Position numbers and translations under genes: made by a program
Shown here: positions 6,108 through 12,214 of the stretch, piece by piece
How positions within the stretch are numbered: position 1 is the first letter of the stretch
Layout of the letters: each line of letters begins with the position of its first letter
Source: JBBQTQ01 sp038213135
GTDB taxonomy: Bacteria; Actinomycetota; Thermoleophilia; Gaiellales; Gaiellaceae
NCBI GenBank assembly: GCA_038213135.1
Contig: JBBQTQ010000076.1
Span: 1-14,078 of the forward strand
DNA length: 14,078 nucleotides
Reading direction: 5' to 3'
Notes under the pieces: model-generated
Databases searched by the model: none
Told to the model about the DNA's origin: nothing
What the model saw: only the letters and a program-made list of their open reading frames with translations

Positions 6108-8162
6108 ATGCCCGTCGTCGAGCCCGGAAAGATCCGTAACGCAGCCGTCGTCGGACACCGCGGGGTCGGCAAGACCTCGCTCGTCGAGGCGATGCTCTTC
6201 CAGTCGGGAGGCGTCAACCGGCTGGGTTCGATCGAGGGCGGCACGACGGTCTCCGACTGGGACGAGGAGGAGCACAAGCGCCAAATGTCACTCGCGGCGA
6301 CGATCTGCCACGCCGACTGGCAGGGACGCAAGCTCAACCTGATCGACACGCCGGGCGACGCGGGTTTCCAGGGCGATGCGTTCGCCTCGCTGCGGGTCGT
6401 CGAGGGCGCGCTGTTCGTGGTCAGCGGCGTGATGGGCGTGGAGGTCGGCACCGGGCGGCTGTGGCGGCGCTCCGACGAGCTCGGTCTTTCCCGGGTGATC
6501 GTCGTGAACATGCTCGACCGCGAGCGCGCCGACTTCTTCCGGGTGCTCGAGGCACTCCGCTCGCAGCTCTCCGAGCGCTGCGTCGCGGTGCAGCTGCCGA
6601 TCGGCGCCGAGCACGAGCTGACGGGGATCGTCGATCTGCTGCACATGACGGCTTACACGAGCCCCGAGGGCGGGCGCGAAGGCTCGCCGACGCCGATCCC
6701 CCTCGAGCTGTCCGACCAGGTCGGCCAGTACCGGGAGAAATTGCTCGACGCCGTCGTCGAGACCGACGAGTCGCTGATGGAGCGCTACCTGGACGGGCAG
6801 GAGCTGGCGGTCGACGAGGTCGCTGCCGCCCTCAAGAACGCCGTCACCCGCGGCGAGCTCTTCCCGGTCGCGGCCACCGTCGCGACGAAGAACCTCGGCA
6901 CGACCGCCATGCTCGACCTGATGGTGGAGGGCGTGCCATCGCCGGCGAAGAAGGGCGCGCCGAGGGGTCTCGAGGTCTCGGACGGCACTTCCGCCTTCGT
7001 CTTCAAGACGGTCGCCGACCCGTTCGCCGGCCGGATCAACGTCTTCCGCGTCCTCTCGGGGACGCTCTCGTCGGACTCGACGGTCTCGAACGCGCGAACG
7101 CACTCCAAGGAGCGCCTGGGCCAGCTCCTCCTGCTTCAGGGCAAGGACCACGTCTCGGCAGACGCCTTCGGCGCGGGCGACATCGGTGCGATCGCGAAGC
7201 TCAAGGAGACGCTGACCGGCGACGTGCTGATGGACGCTGAGCGCCAGGTCGAGCTGCCGACGCTCGAGTTCCCGGAGCCCGTGATGAGCTTCGCGGTCTC
7301 CCCGAAGGCGAAGGGCGACGAGGAGAAGATGGCCACCTCGCTGCGCCGCCTCCATGAGGAGGACCCGACGCTCGTCCTGCGGCGCGACCCGCAGACGGGC
7401 GAGACGCTCCTCTGCGGCATGAGCCAGATTCACGTCGAGGTCGCCGTCGACCGGTTGAAGCGGCGCTTCGGTGTCGAGGTCGAGCTGCGCCAGCCGCGCG
7501 TCCCGTACCTGGAGACGATCCGCAAGGAGTCGCGCGCGCAAGGCCGCTACAAGAAGCAGACCGGCGGCCGCGGCCAGTTCGGCGACTGCCACATCGTGCT
7601 CGAGCCGCTCGAGGGGCACACCGGCTACGAGTTCGTCGACAAGATCGTCGGCGGCGTCATCCCGCAGAGCTTCCGGCCCGCAGTCGACAAGGGAATCCAG
7701 GAGGCGATGCTGCACGGCGAGCTGGCGGGGGCGCCGGTGCAGGGCCTGCGCGTCCTGCTCGTCGACGGCTCCTACCACACCGTCGACTCTTCCGAGATGG
7801 CGTTCAAGATCGCCGGCTCGATGGCGTTCAAGAGCGCCTACGAGAAGGCGGACCCGGTGCTGCTCGAGCCGATCATGGAGGTCGACGTGACTGTCCCGGA
7901 CGAGACCGTCGGCGCCGTCAACGGCGACCTCAACTCACGCCGCGGCCGGCTGCACGGCATGGAGCCCGCCGGCGGGATGACGATGATCAAGGCGGAGGTG
8001 CCGCTCGCCGAGCTGCTGACCTACTCCCAGGCGTTGACCTCGATGACCGGCGGCCGCGGTGACTACCACATGCACTTCCAGCGCTACGACGAGGTCCCGT
8101 CGCAGATCGCCTCGAAGCTGATCGAGGCGGCCAAGAAGGACAAGGAAGAGGTCAAGGTCTAG
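6108..8162 (+). CDS. EF-G-like translational GTPase (EF-G2 type), catalytic motifs altered
   Basis: This 684-residue protein has the full EF-G domain order. The GTPase domain has P-loop GHRGVGKT (16-23), switch I around TTVSDWDEEEHKRQMSL (46-62), G3 motif DTPGDAGF (80-87) and G4 motif NMLD (134-137). After it come the beta-barrel domain II, domain III with FAVSPKAKGDEEKM, domain IV with KKQTGGRGQFGDCHI, and domain V with LEPIMEVDVTVPDETVGAV. Canonical EF-G has DTPGHVDF and NKxD. Here the histidine that positions the hydrolytic water is Asp84, and the NKxD lysine is Met135. The usual RGITI of switch I is KRQMS. The protein therefore belongs with the EF-G2-like paralogues and not the main translocase. 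This fits with the absence of rpsL, rpsG and tuf nearby. It may act on stalled or stressed ribosomes, but its role is unproven. Confidence 0.9.
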   Translation: MPVVEPGKIRNAAVVGHRGVGKTSLVEAMLFQSGGVNRLGSIEGGTTVSDWDEEEHKRQMSLAATICHADWQGRKLNLIDTPGDAGFQGDAFASLRVVEGALFVVSGVMGVEVGTGRLWRRSDELGLSRVIVVNMLDRERADFFRVLEALRSQLSERCVAVQLPIGAEHELTGIVDLLHMTAYTSPEGGREGSPTPIPLELSDQVGQYREKLLDAVVETDESLMERYLDGQELAVDEVAAALKNAVTRGELFPVAATVATKNLGTTAMLDLMVEGVPSPAKKGAPRGLEVSDGTSAFVFKTVADPFAGRINVFRVLSGTLSSDSTVSNARTHSKERLGQLLLLQGKDHVSADAFGAGDIGAIAKLKETLTGDVLMDAERQVELPTLEFPEPVMSFAVSPKAKGDEEKMATSLRRLHEEDPTLVLRRDPQTGETLLCGMSQIHVEVAVDRLKRRFGVEVELRQPRVPYLETIRKESRAQGRYKKQTGGRGQFGDCHIVLEPLEGHTGYEFVDKIVGGVIPQSFRPAVDKGIQEAMLHGELAGAPVQGLRVLLVDGSYHTVDSSEMAFKIAGSMAFKSAYEKADPVLLEPIMEVDVTVPDETVGAVNGDLNSRRGRLHGMEPAGGMTMIKAEVPLAELLTYSQALTSMTGGRGDYHMHFQRYDEVPSQIASKLIEAAKKDKEEVKV

Positions 8163-8192
8163 GCCCGATCCGAAAAACCGCCGGATTTCGCC

Positions 8193-8198
8193 TAGTAT
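8193..8198 (+). promoter_or_regulatory. Predicted -10 box (TAGTAT) of the four-cysteine protein gene
   Basis: TAGTAT is followed by 8 nt and GTG 8207, with no ribosome binding site. It lies 30 bp after the EF-G-like stop codon, so this gene probably has its own promoter. Confidence 0.5.
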
Positions 8199-8206
8199 TT
8201 CGGCCC

Positions 8207-8824
8207 GTGCCGCACCGTAAGCCTCTCGGAGTGATCTGCGCCATCTGCGAGCGGACGCTCTTGATGGGCGAGCGCTCGATCCGCTTCACCTACAACGGAA
8301 CCGATTTCGTCGACGTCTGCCCCCTCTGCCAGGAGCGTGCCCTCGAGCATGGCTGGATCCGCGAGGGGAGCCCGTTGATGCCGACGGTCCAGGGCGACCG
8401 CCGCCGCCAGCGCGGCCCACGACTGACCGACCGGCTGCTGGGGCACCGGCGCCCAGCCGTCGAGACGAGCATCGCCGAGCCGCTGCTGCGCCGCCTTTCC
8501 GGACCCGATCAGGCGATCGTCGAAGCCGCCGACGTGTTCAACTCGAGCGAGTACCGGCGGACAGTCGAGGGGATTACCCGCAGCCTCGGCTCGCCGCAGG
8601 TCAGCATCGTGGTGCTCTCGGGGGTCCACGCGGAGGTCGTGATCACGGTCGCGTGGGACATCTCCTGGTACCAGTACCGGATCACCCTCGACTCCTCGCA
8701 ACCCGTTCGCCTGGCCGAACGCGGGATGGATCTCGACGAGCTGGACGCCGGATTCACCGCCTGGAATGCGGCCTTGGAGGACAACGGGCGCGTCGTTCCC
8801 GAGATCGTTCGCTCCGGGGTCTAG
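8207..8824 (+). CDS. Uncharacterised protein with a four-cysteine zinc-ribbon-like N-terminus
   Basis: This 205-residue protein belongs to no characterised family I recognise. The N-terminus has CAIC (Cys11, Cys14) and CPLC (Cys38, Cys41), spaced like a treble-clef or zinc-ribbon metal site. A basic, probably flexible linker (about 65-85, RRRQRGPRLTDR) follows. The C-terminal half (about 95-200) looks like a compact alpha/beta domain, with a strand pair VSIVVLSG and VVITVAWDISWYQYRITLD, then a helix ELDAGFTAWNAALEDN. There are no membrane segments or signal peptide. GTG 8207 was chosen because TAGTAT stands 8 nt upstream and the cysteine motif begins at residue 11. It lies between the EF-G-like gene and another small uncharacterised gene on the same strand, each with its own predicted promoter. 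The cysteine-rich, basic N-terminus suggests nucleic acid or protein binding, as inference only. Confidence 0.8.
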   Translation: MPHRKPLGVICAICERTLLMGERSIRFTYNGTDFVDVCPLCQERALEHGWIREGSPLMPTVQGDRRRQRGPRLTDRLLGHRRPAVETSIAEPLLRRLSGPDQAIVEAADVFNSSEYRRTVEGITRSLGSPQVSIVVLSGVHAEVVITVAWDISWYQYRITLDSSQPVRLAERGMDLDELDAGFTAWNAALEDNGRVVPEIVRSGV

Positions 8825-8843
8825 CTTCCGGGCACGTTCTCCC

Positions 8844-8849
8844 TACAAT
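8844..8849 (+). promoter_or_regulatory. Predicted -10 box (TACAAT) of the small arginine-rich protein gene
   Basis: TACAAT, close to the bacterial consensus TATAAT, is followed by 8 nt and ATG 8858. The in-frame GTG at 8852 is only 2 nt from the box and so would be upstream of the transcript start; ATG 8858 is preferred. Confidence 0.55.
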
Positions 8850-8857
8850 CAGTGGGG

Positions 8858-9070
8858 ATGATCTATTGCGTGATTCCACGTGAGCTCGAGGGGGAGCTGT
8901 ACGACCGCATGGTCGACTACTACAGCGAGAACCCTGACGTCACCGTGATCGTCGACCGGCGCGAGGGCGACGATCGCCGCCGCGGGAAGACGTACGGCGG
9001 CAAGCGGGAGATCCGCGACCGGCGGCGGGCACGCATCCCGGGGACTTTCCCCAGCACCGAAGTCGGCTAG
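8858..9070 (+). CDS. Small arginine-rich protein of unknown function
   Basis: This 70-residue protein begins MIYCVIPRELEGELYDRMVDYY, a strand followed by a helix, then VTVIVDRREG, then a strongly basic stretch with DDRRRGK and REIRDRRRARIPGTFP. The first 36 residues could form a small alpha/beta unit, and the rest is basic and probably flexible or RNA-binding. I do not know a named family. The start rests on a TACAAT box 8 nt upstream. Its stop shares the CTAG palindrome with the stop of the convergent GST gene. It follows the four-cysteine protein gene by 33 bp on the same strand. A nucleic-acid-related role is suggested only by its charge and by the adjacent zinc-ribbon-like protein. Confidence 0.75.
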   Translation: MIYCVIPRELEGELYDRMVDYYSENPDVTVIVDRREGDDRRRGKTYGGKREIRDRRRARIPGTFPSTEVG

Positions 9071-9702
9071 CCGTAGATCGAGTGGCCGGCGAGGACGCTC
9101 GCGTTCTCGGGGTAGGGCACGAGGTCGTCGACGAAGCGCGGCTGGGAGCGGATGCGCTCGAGCCACGTGCTCACCGACGGGAACTCCGCGAGGTCGAAGC
9201 CGGCATCGCCGGCGAGGTGCGTGTACGCGAAGAGCGAGACATCGGCGAGGGAGATCCGCTCGCCCAGCACGTAGCTCCGCCCACGAAGGTGCGCCTCGAG
9301 GACTTCGAGTGCGCTCCGTCCGGTGGCTAGGCGTGCAGGCACGGCGTCCGGGTCGCGTCCGGTCATGATCCGGAACCGCGCGCTGCCGATCCCGAGCATC
9401 ACCCGCTCCTGCTCGAAGGAGAGCCACTGGACTGTGCGCGCCTGCTCGATCGGGTCCTCCGGCAGGTAGGGCGTGCCGGCGGCGAGGTACCAGAGGATCG
9501 CGTTCGACTGCGTGACGATCTCGCCCGAGTCGAGCTCGAGAACAGGGGTCTCGCGCAGCGGGTTGAGGCGGCCGAACTCCTCGGTCAGCGTGTCGCCCGC
9601 GAAGATGTCGACCGGCACTCGCTCGTGGGGCCTGCCCGTCAGCGACAGGAGGAGCCGCGCCTTGTAGCAGTTCGCCGAAGCCGCGTAGTCGTAGAGCCGC
9701 AT
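9067..9702 (-). CDS. Glutathione S-transferase family protein
   Basis: This 211-residue cytosolic GST-fold protein has a thioredoxin-like N-terminal domain (about 1-77) that begins MRLYDYAASANCYKARLLL. It has the cis-proline segment ETPVLEL (Pro53) and the QSNAI motif (65-69) that normally contacts the gamma-glutamyl part of the thiol. The all-helical C-terminal domain (about 85-200) contains YVLGERISLADVSLFAY, the usual N-capping and hydrophobic staple region. The active-site position holds Ser9 and Cys12 in ASANCYK, and which is catalytic is unclear. Most Actinomycetota lack glutathione and use mycothiol, so the real co-substrate may differ or the protein may be non-enzymatic. ATG 9702 has no ribosome binding site; a weak TTCAAT lies 6 nt upstream. 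It is divergent from the aldehyde dehydrogenase. Confidence 0.9.
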   Translation of the reverse strand: MRLYDYAASANCYKARLLLSLTGRPHERVPVDIFAGDTLTEEFGRLNPLRETPVLELDSGEIVTQSNAILWYLAAGTPYLPEDPIEQARTVQWLSFEQERVMLGIGSARFRIMTGRDPDAVPARLATGRSALEVLEAHLRGRSYVLGERISLADVSLFAYTHLAGDAGFDLAEFPSVSTWLERIRSQPRFVDDLVPYPENASVLAGHSIYG

Positions 9703-9743
9703 CGAGGAATTGAACGTCGCGAGGGCCTGATCTGTGAGGTTGC

Positions 9744-9749
9744 TAGGCT
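9744..9749 (+). promoter_or_regulatory. Predicted -10 box (TAGGCT) of the aldehyde dehydrogenase gene
   Basis: TAGGCT is followed by 8 nt and ATG 9758. It sits inside the in-frame extension that begins at GTG 9734, so if it is a promoter the shorter start is the correct one. Confidence 0.5.
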
Positions 9750-9757
9750 CGCCCGCG

Positions 9758-11197
9758 ATGACCGGCGCGACGCTCGAGAGCTACAACCCGGCCACCGGCG
9801 AGCTGCTCGGCACGGTGCCGCGCTCGGCTGCCGAGGACGTCGAGGGCGCGGTCGCCTCCGCCAAGGCTGCGTTTGCCGACTGGCGGCTCGTGCCGGCTCC
9901 GCGACGCGGCGAGCTCCTGTTCCGCTTCGCCCAGCTCCTCGCCGAGCACAAGGAGGAGCTCTCGCAGTTGATGACCCGCGAGATGGGGAAGGTGCTCGCC
10001 GAGGCGCGCGGCGACGTCCAGGAGGCCGTGGACATGACCTTCTACATGGCCGGCGAGGGCCGTCGGCTCTGGGGGCAGACGACACCGTCCGAGCTGCGGG
10101 ACAAGTTCAACATGAGCGTCCGGACGCCGGTCGGGGTCATCGGCGTGATCACGCCTTGGAACTTCCCGATCGCGATCCCGTCCTGGAAGATCGTGCCGGC
10201 GCTCGTCTGCGGCAACACCGTCGTCTTCAAGCCCGCCGAGGACACGCCTCTGCTCGGAGAGCGCTTCGTGGAACTGCTCACAGAGGCCGGCGTCCCGGAA
10301 GGCGTGGTGAACGTCGTTCACGGCTTCGGCGAGGAGGTCGGCGTCGCGATCGTCGAGCACCCGGACGTGCCGGTCGTCTCCTTCACCGGCTCTCGCGAGA
10401 CCGGTGTCGAGGTGATGCGCCGCGCCGCGCCGACGCTCAAGCACCTGCACCTCGAGCTCGGCGGCAAGAACGCGATCATCGTCATGGACGACGCCGACCT
10501 CGATCTCGCGGTCGAGGGCATCGTCTGGTCGGCCTTCGGCACCTCCGGCCAGCGGTGCACGGCCGCCAGCCGCGTCGTCGTCCACGAGGCGGTCTACGAC
10601 GAGCTGCAGCGGAAGCTCGTCGCCGGCGCGGAGTTTTTGCGCCTCGGGCCCGGCTGGGAGGAGTCGACCGACGTCGGGCCGGTGATCAACCGCGCTGCGA
10701 TCGAGAAGATCCACTCGTACACCGAGATCGGCGAGGGCGAGGGCGCGAAGCTGCTGACCGGGGGAGAGGTGGCGACCGGGAACGGTCTCGACGCAGGTTT
10801 CTACTACCGGCCGACGGTGTTCGGCGAGGTCGATCCGGGAATGCGGATCGCCCAGGAGGAGATCTTCGGGCCGACGACCGCGCTGATCAGGGTTGCGGAC
10901 TTCGACGAGGCGATCCGGGTCGCGAACGGGATCCGCTTCGGACTCTCGTCCTCGATCTTTACCCGCGACGTGAATCGCGCGTTTCGGGCGATCCGCGACC
11001 TCGAGGCGGGGATCACCTACGTGAACGCCGGCACGACGGGTGCTGAGGTCCATCTCCCGTTCGGCGGCACGAAGCAGACGGGGAACGGGCACCGTGAGGC
11101 CGGCCAGGCCGCGCTCGACGTCTTCACGGAGTGGAAGTCGGTCTACGTCGACTATTCGGGCCGCCTGCAGCGGGCGCAGATCGATACCGCGACCTAG
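9758..11197 (+). CDS. NAD(P)-dependent aldehyde dehydrogenase
   Basis: This 479-residue enzyme of the aldehyde dehydrogenase superfamily oxidises an aldehyde to an acid in the cytoplasm. Visible landmarks are PWNFP with the oxyanion-hole Asn135, KPAEDTP (158-164) in the cofactor site, FTGSRETG (209-216), the general base Glu233 in LELGGK, and the catalytic Cys267 in GQRCTA. EEIFGP and the C-terminal LPFGGTKQTGNGHREAG also match the family. The length is normal and all key residues are intact. The TGAEVHLPFGG segment is typical of the subgroup containing semialdehyde dehydrogenases, but I cannot assign a substrate. ATG 9758 was preferred over GTG 9734 because family members begin near here and a TAGGCT box lies 8 nt upstream. 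It is divergent from the GST gene with about 55 bp between them. Confidence 0.95.
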   Translation: MTGATLESYNPATGELLGTVPRSAAEDVEGAVASAKAAFADWRLVPAPRRGELLFRFAQLLAEHKEELSQLMTREMGKVLAEARGDVQEAVDMTFYMAGEGRRLWGQTTPSELRDKFNMSVRTPVGVIGVITPWNFPIAIPSWKIVPALVCGNTVVFKPAEDTPLLGERFVELLTEAGVPEGVVNVVHGFGEEVGVAIVEHPDVPVVSFTGSRETGVEVMRRAAPTLKHLHLELGGKNAIIVMDDADLDLAVEGIVWSAFGTSGQRCTAASRVVVHEAVYDELQRKLVAGAEFLRLGPGWEESTDVGPVINRAAIEKIHSYTEIGEGEGAKLLTGGEVATGNGLDAGFYYRPTVFGEVDPGMRIAQEEIFGPTTALIRVADFDEAIRVANGIRFGLSSSIFTRDVNRAFRAIRDLEAGITYVNAGTTGAEVHLPFGGTKQTGNGHREAGQAALDVFTEWKSVYVDYSGRLQRAQIDTAT

Positions 11198-11216
11198 CGC
11201 GCCCTGCCTTCTCAGG

Positions 11217-11228
11217 TAGACGCGTCTA
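11217..11228. promoter_or_regulatory. 12-bp perfect palindrome TAGACGCGTCTA, possible operator
   Basis: This exact palindrome lies 20 bp after the aldehyde dehydrogenase stop, in the 115-154 bp gap before the YqfO-domain gene. It is too short and has no T-run to be a terminator. A repressor or activator site for the downstream pair is possible. No second copy was seen in the window. Confidence 0.3.
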
Positions 11229-11351
11229 GCCGGGAAACCCACCTCCCGCCCCTAATAGCGCGAGCGTACCCGGGAACTCCGCACGTGTCTGTGACCGAAG
11301 AGCGCCGAGAGCGTGAATACCGATCCGCCGTCGCTGTGTGAAACTCGCCCG

Positions 11352-11678
11352 GTGGAACACCCCGCAACGCCGAGGCGCAAGCTCGTCGTCTTCGTCCCGC
11401 GTGAGGCGCTCGACACCGTGCGCGATGCGCTCTTCGAAGCGGGCGCGGGCCAGATCGGCAACTACGAGCGCTGCTCCTGGTACACGCAGGGAACGGGCAC
11501 GTTCCTCGGTGGTGAGGGGTCGAGCCCGTCGGTCGGCGAGTCGGGACGGGAGCAGCGAGTCGCCGAGCTTCGCCTGGAGACCGTCTTTCCCGCCGAGCGA
11601 CAGGACGAGGTGATCGCCGCGCTGCGCCGGGCACATCCCTACGAGGAGCCGGCGTACGACATCTACGCCCTGCTTTGA
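11352..11678 (+). CDS. Free-standing YqfO/NIF3-insert (CutA1-like) domain protein
   Basis: This protein of about 108 residues matches the extra domain inserted in many NIF3-family proteins such as YqfO, which has a CutA1-like ferredoxin fold. The diagnostic sequence is present in order: KLVVFVPREALDTVRDALFEAGAGQIGNYE, CSWYTQGTGTFLGGEGSSPSVGE, and RLETVFPAERQDEVIAALRRAHPYEEPAYDIYAL. The metal-binding NIF3 halves that normally flank it are absent here. The start is uncertain. GTG 11352 places the fold close to the N-terminus and has a weak GAAACT box 6 nt upstream. GTG 11313 would add a 13-residue proline-rich tail. Its stop overlaps the TTG start of rnhA as TTGA, so the two should be translationally coupled. 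The precise role is unknown. Confidence 0.82.
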   Translation: MEHPATPRRKLVVFVPREALDTVRDALFEAGAGQIGNYERCSWYTQGTGTFLGGEGSSPSVGESGREQRVAELRLETVFPAERQDEVIAALRRAHPYEEPAYDIYALL

Positions 11679-12079
11679 AGGCTCGCCTCTCGACGGACGG
11701 GGGCGCGCGCGGGAACCCGGGGCCGGCCGCGTTCGGCTATGTGCTCGAGGACGACGAGGGCAAGGTGCTCGTCGCCCACGGCGAGGCGATCGGGCGTGCG
11801 ACGAACAACGTCGCCGAGTACCGGGGCCTCGTTGCCGGGCTCGCGAAGGCGCTCGAGCTCGGCGTGGACGAGGTCGAAGTGGTTTCCGACTCCGAGCTGC
11901 TCGTCAAGCAGATGAGCGGCGAGTATCGGGTCAAGAACGAGGCTCTACAGGAGCTCTCCAGCGAGGCAGCCCGGCTCGGGCGGCGGCTGGGCAGCGTCAC
12001 CTACAGAGCCGTTCGCCGCGAGCACAACGAGCTCGCAGACCGGCTCGTCAACGAGGCTCTCGACGCGGCCGCCGGCTGA
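11675..12079 (+). CDS. rnhA: Ribonuclease HI, minimal single-domain form
   Basis: This 134-residue enzyme cuts the RNA strand of RNA-DNA hybrids such as R-loops and primers. The catalytic acids are visible: Asp8 in STDGGARGNPG, Glu48 in NNVAEYRG, Asp72 in VVSDSELL, and Asp122 in HNELADRLVNEA, with His117 in the flexible loop. It lacks the basic protrusion of the E. coli enzyme, as in archaeal-type and mycobacterial Rv2228c-type RNase HI. It also lacks the CobC-like phosphatase domain fused in mycobacteria. The start is TTG at 11675, and TTGA overlaps the preceding stop, so translation should depend on the upstream gene. The promoter of the downstream tRNA-Gly begins only a few bases after its stop. 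Confidence 0.93.
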   Translation: MKARLSTDGGARGNPGPAAFGYVLEDDEGKVLVAHGEAIGRATNNVAEYRGLVAGLAKALELGVDEVEVVSDSELLVKQMSGEYRVKNEALQELSSEAARLGRRLGSVTYRAVRREHNELADRLVNEALDAAAG

Positions 12080-12087
12080 GCCGGGGC

Positions 12088-12093
12088 TATACT
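12088..12093 (+). promoter_or_regulatory. Predicted -10 box (TATACT) of tRNA-Gly
   Basis: TATACT, a close match to the consensus, lies 11 nt before the mature tRNA 5' end and 8 nt after the rnhA stop codon. The -35 region would be inside the rnhA coding end and is not well matched. Confidence 0.6.
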
Positions 12094-12104
12094 GGCCACG
12101 CAGT

Positions 12105-12178
12105 GCGGATGTAGCTCAGTTGGCTAGAGCGTCGCCTTGCCATGGCGAAGGTCGTGGGTTCGAATCCCATCATCCGCT
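12105..12178 (+). tRNA. tRNA-Gly (anticodon GCC)
   Basis: This 74-nt tRNA has acceptor arms GCGGATG and CATCCGC with discriminator T. The D-arm is GCTC/GAGC, the anticodon stem is TCGCC/GGCGA around TTGCCAT (anticodon GCC), and the T-arm is GTGGG/CCCAT with loop TTCGAAT. The 3' CCA is not encoded. It has its own -10 box upstream and a strong terminator 8 nt downstream, so it is transcribed alone or as readthrough from rnhA. Confidence 0.96.
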
Positions 12179-12186
12179 CCTGAAAG

Positions 12187-12210
12187 CCCCGCTCAGGCGG
12201 GGTTTTTCTT
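12187..12210 (+). terminator. Intrinsic terminator of tRNA-Gly
   Basis: The stem CCCCGC (12187-12192) pairs with GCGGGG (12197-12202) around the tetraloop TCAG and is followed by TTTTTCTT. AAAG before the stem can extend the pairing. On the opposite strand the T-run is shorter (CTTTC), so it may also weakly stop the convergent gene that ends at 12215. Confidence 0.85.
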
Positions 12211-12214
12211 CGTG

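Noticed and set aside
6288..7778. Minus-strand open frame of 496 codons opposite the EF-G-like gene
   Set aside because: It is antisense to a well-supported GTPase with conserved motifs throughout. The composition is that of a mirror frame, with no recognisable domain.
8168..8188. Possible terminator after the EF-G-like gene (ATCCG/CGGAT, then TTT)
   Set aside because: The stem is only 5 bp with a 9-nt loop and three T's, too weak to list as a terminator.
9743..11242. Minus-strand open frame of 499 codons opposite the aldehyde dehydrogenase
   Set aside because: It is a shadow frame. The plus-strand enzyme has all catalytic residues in order, and the antisense product resembles no family.
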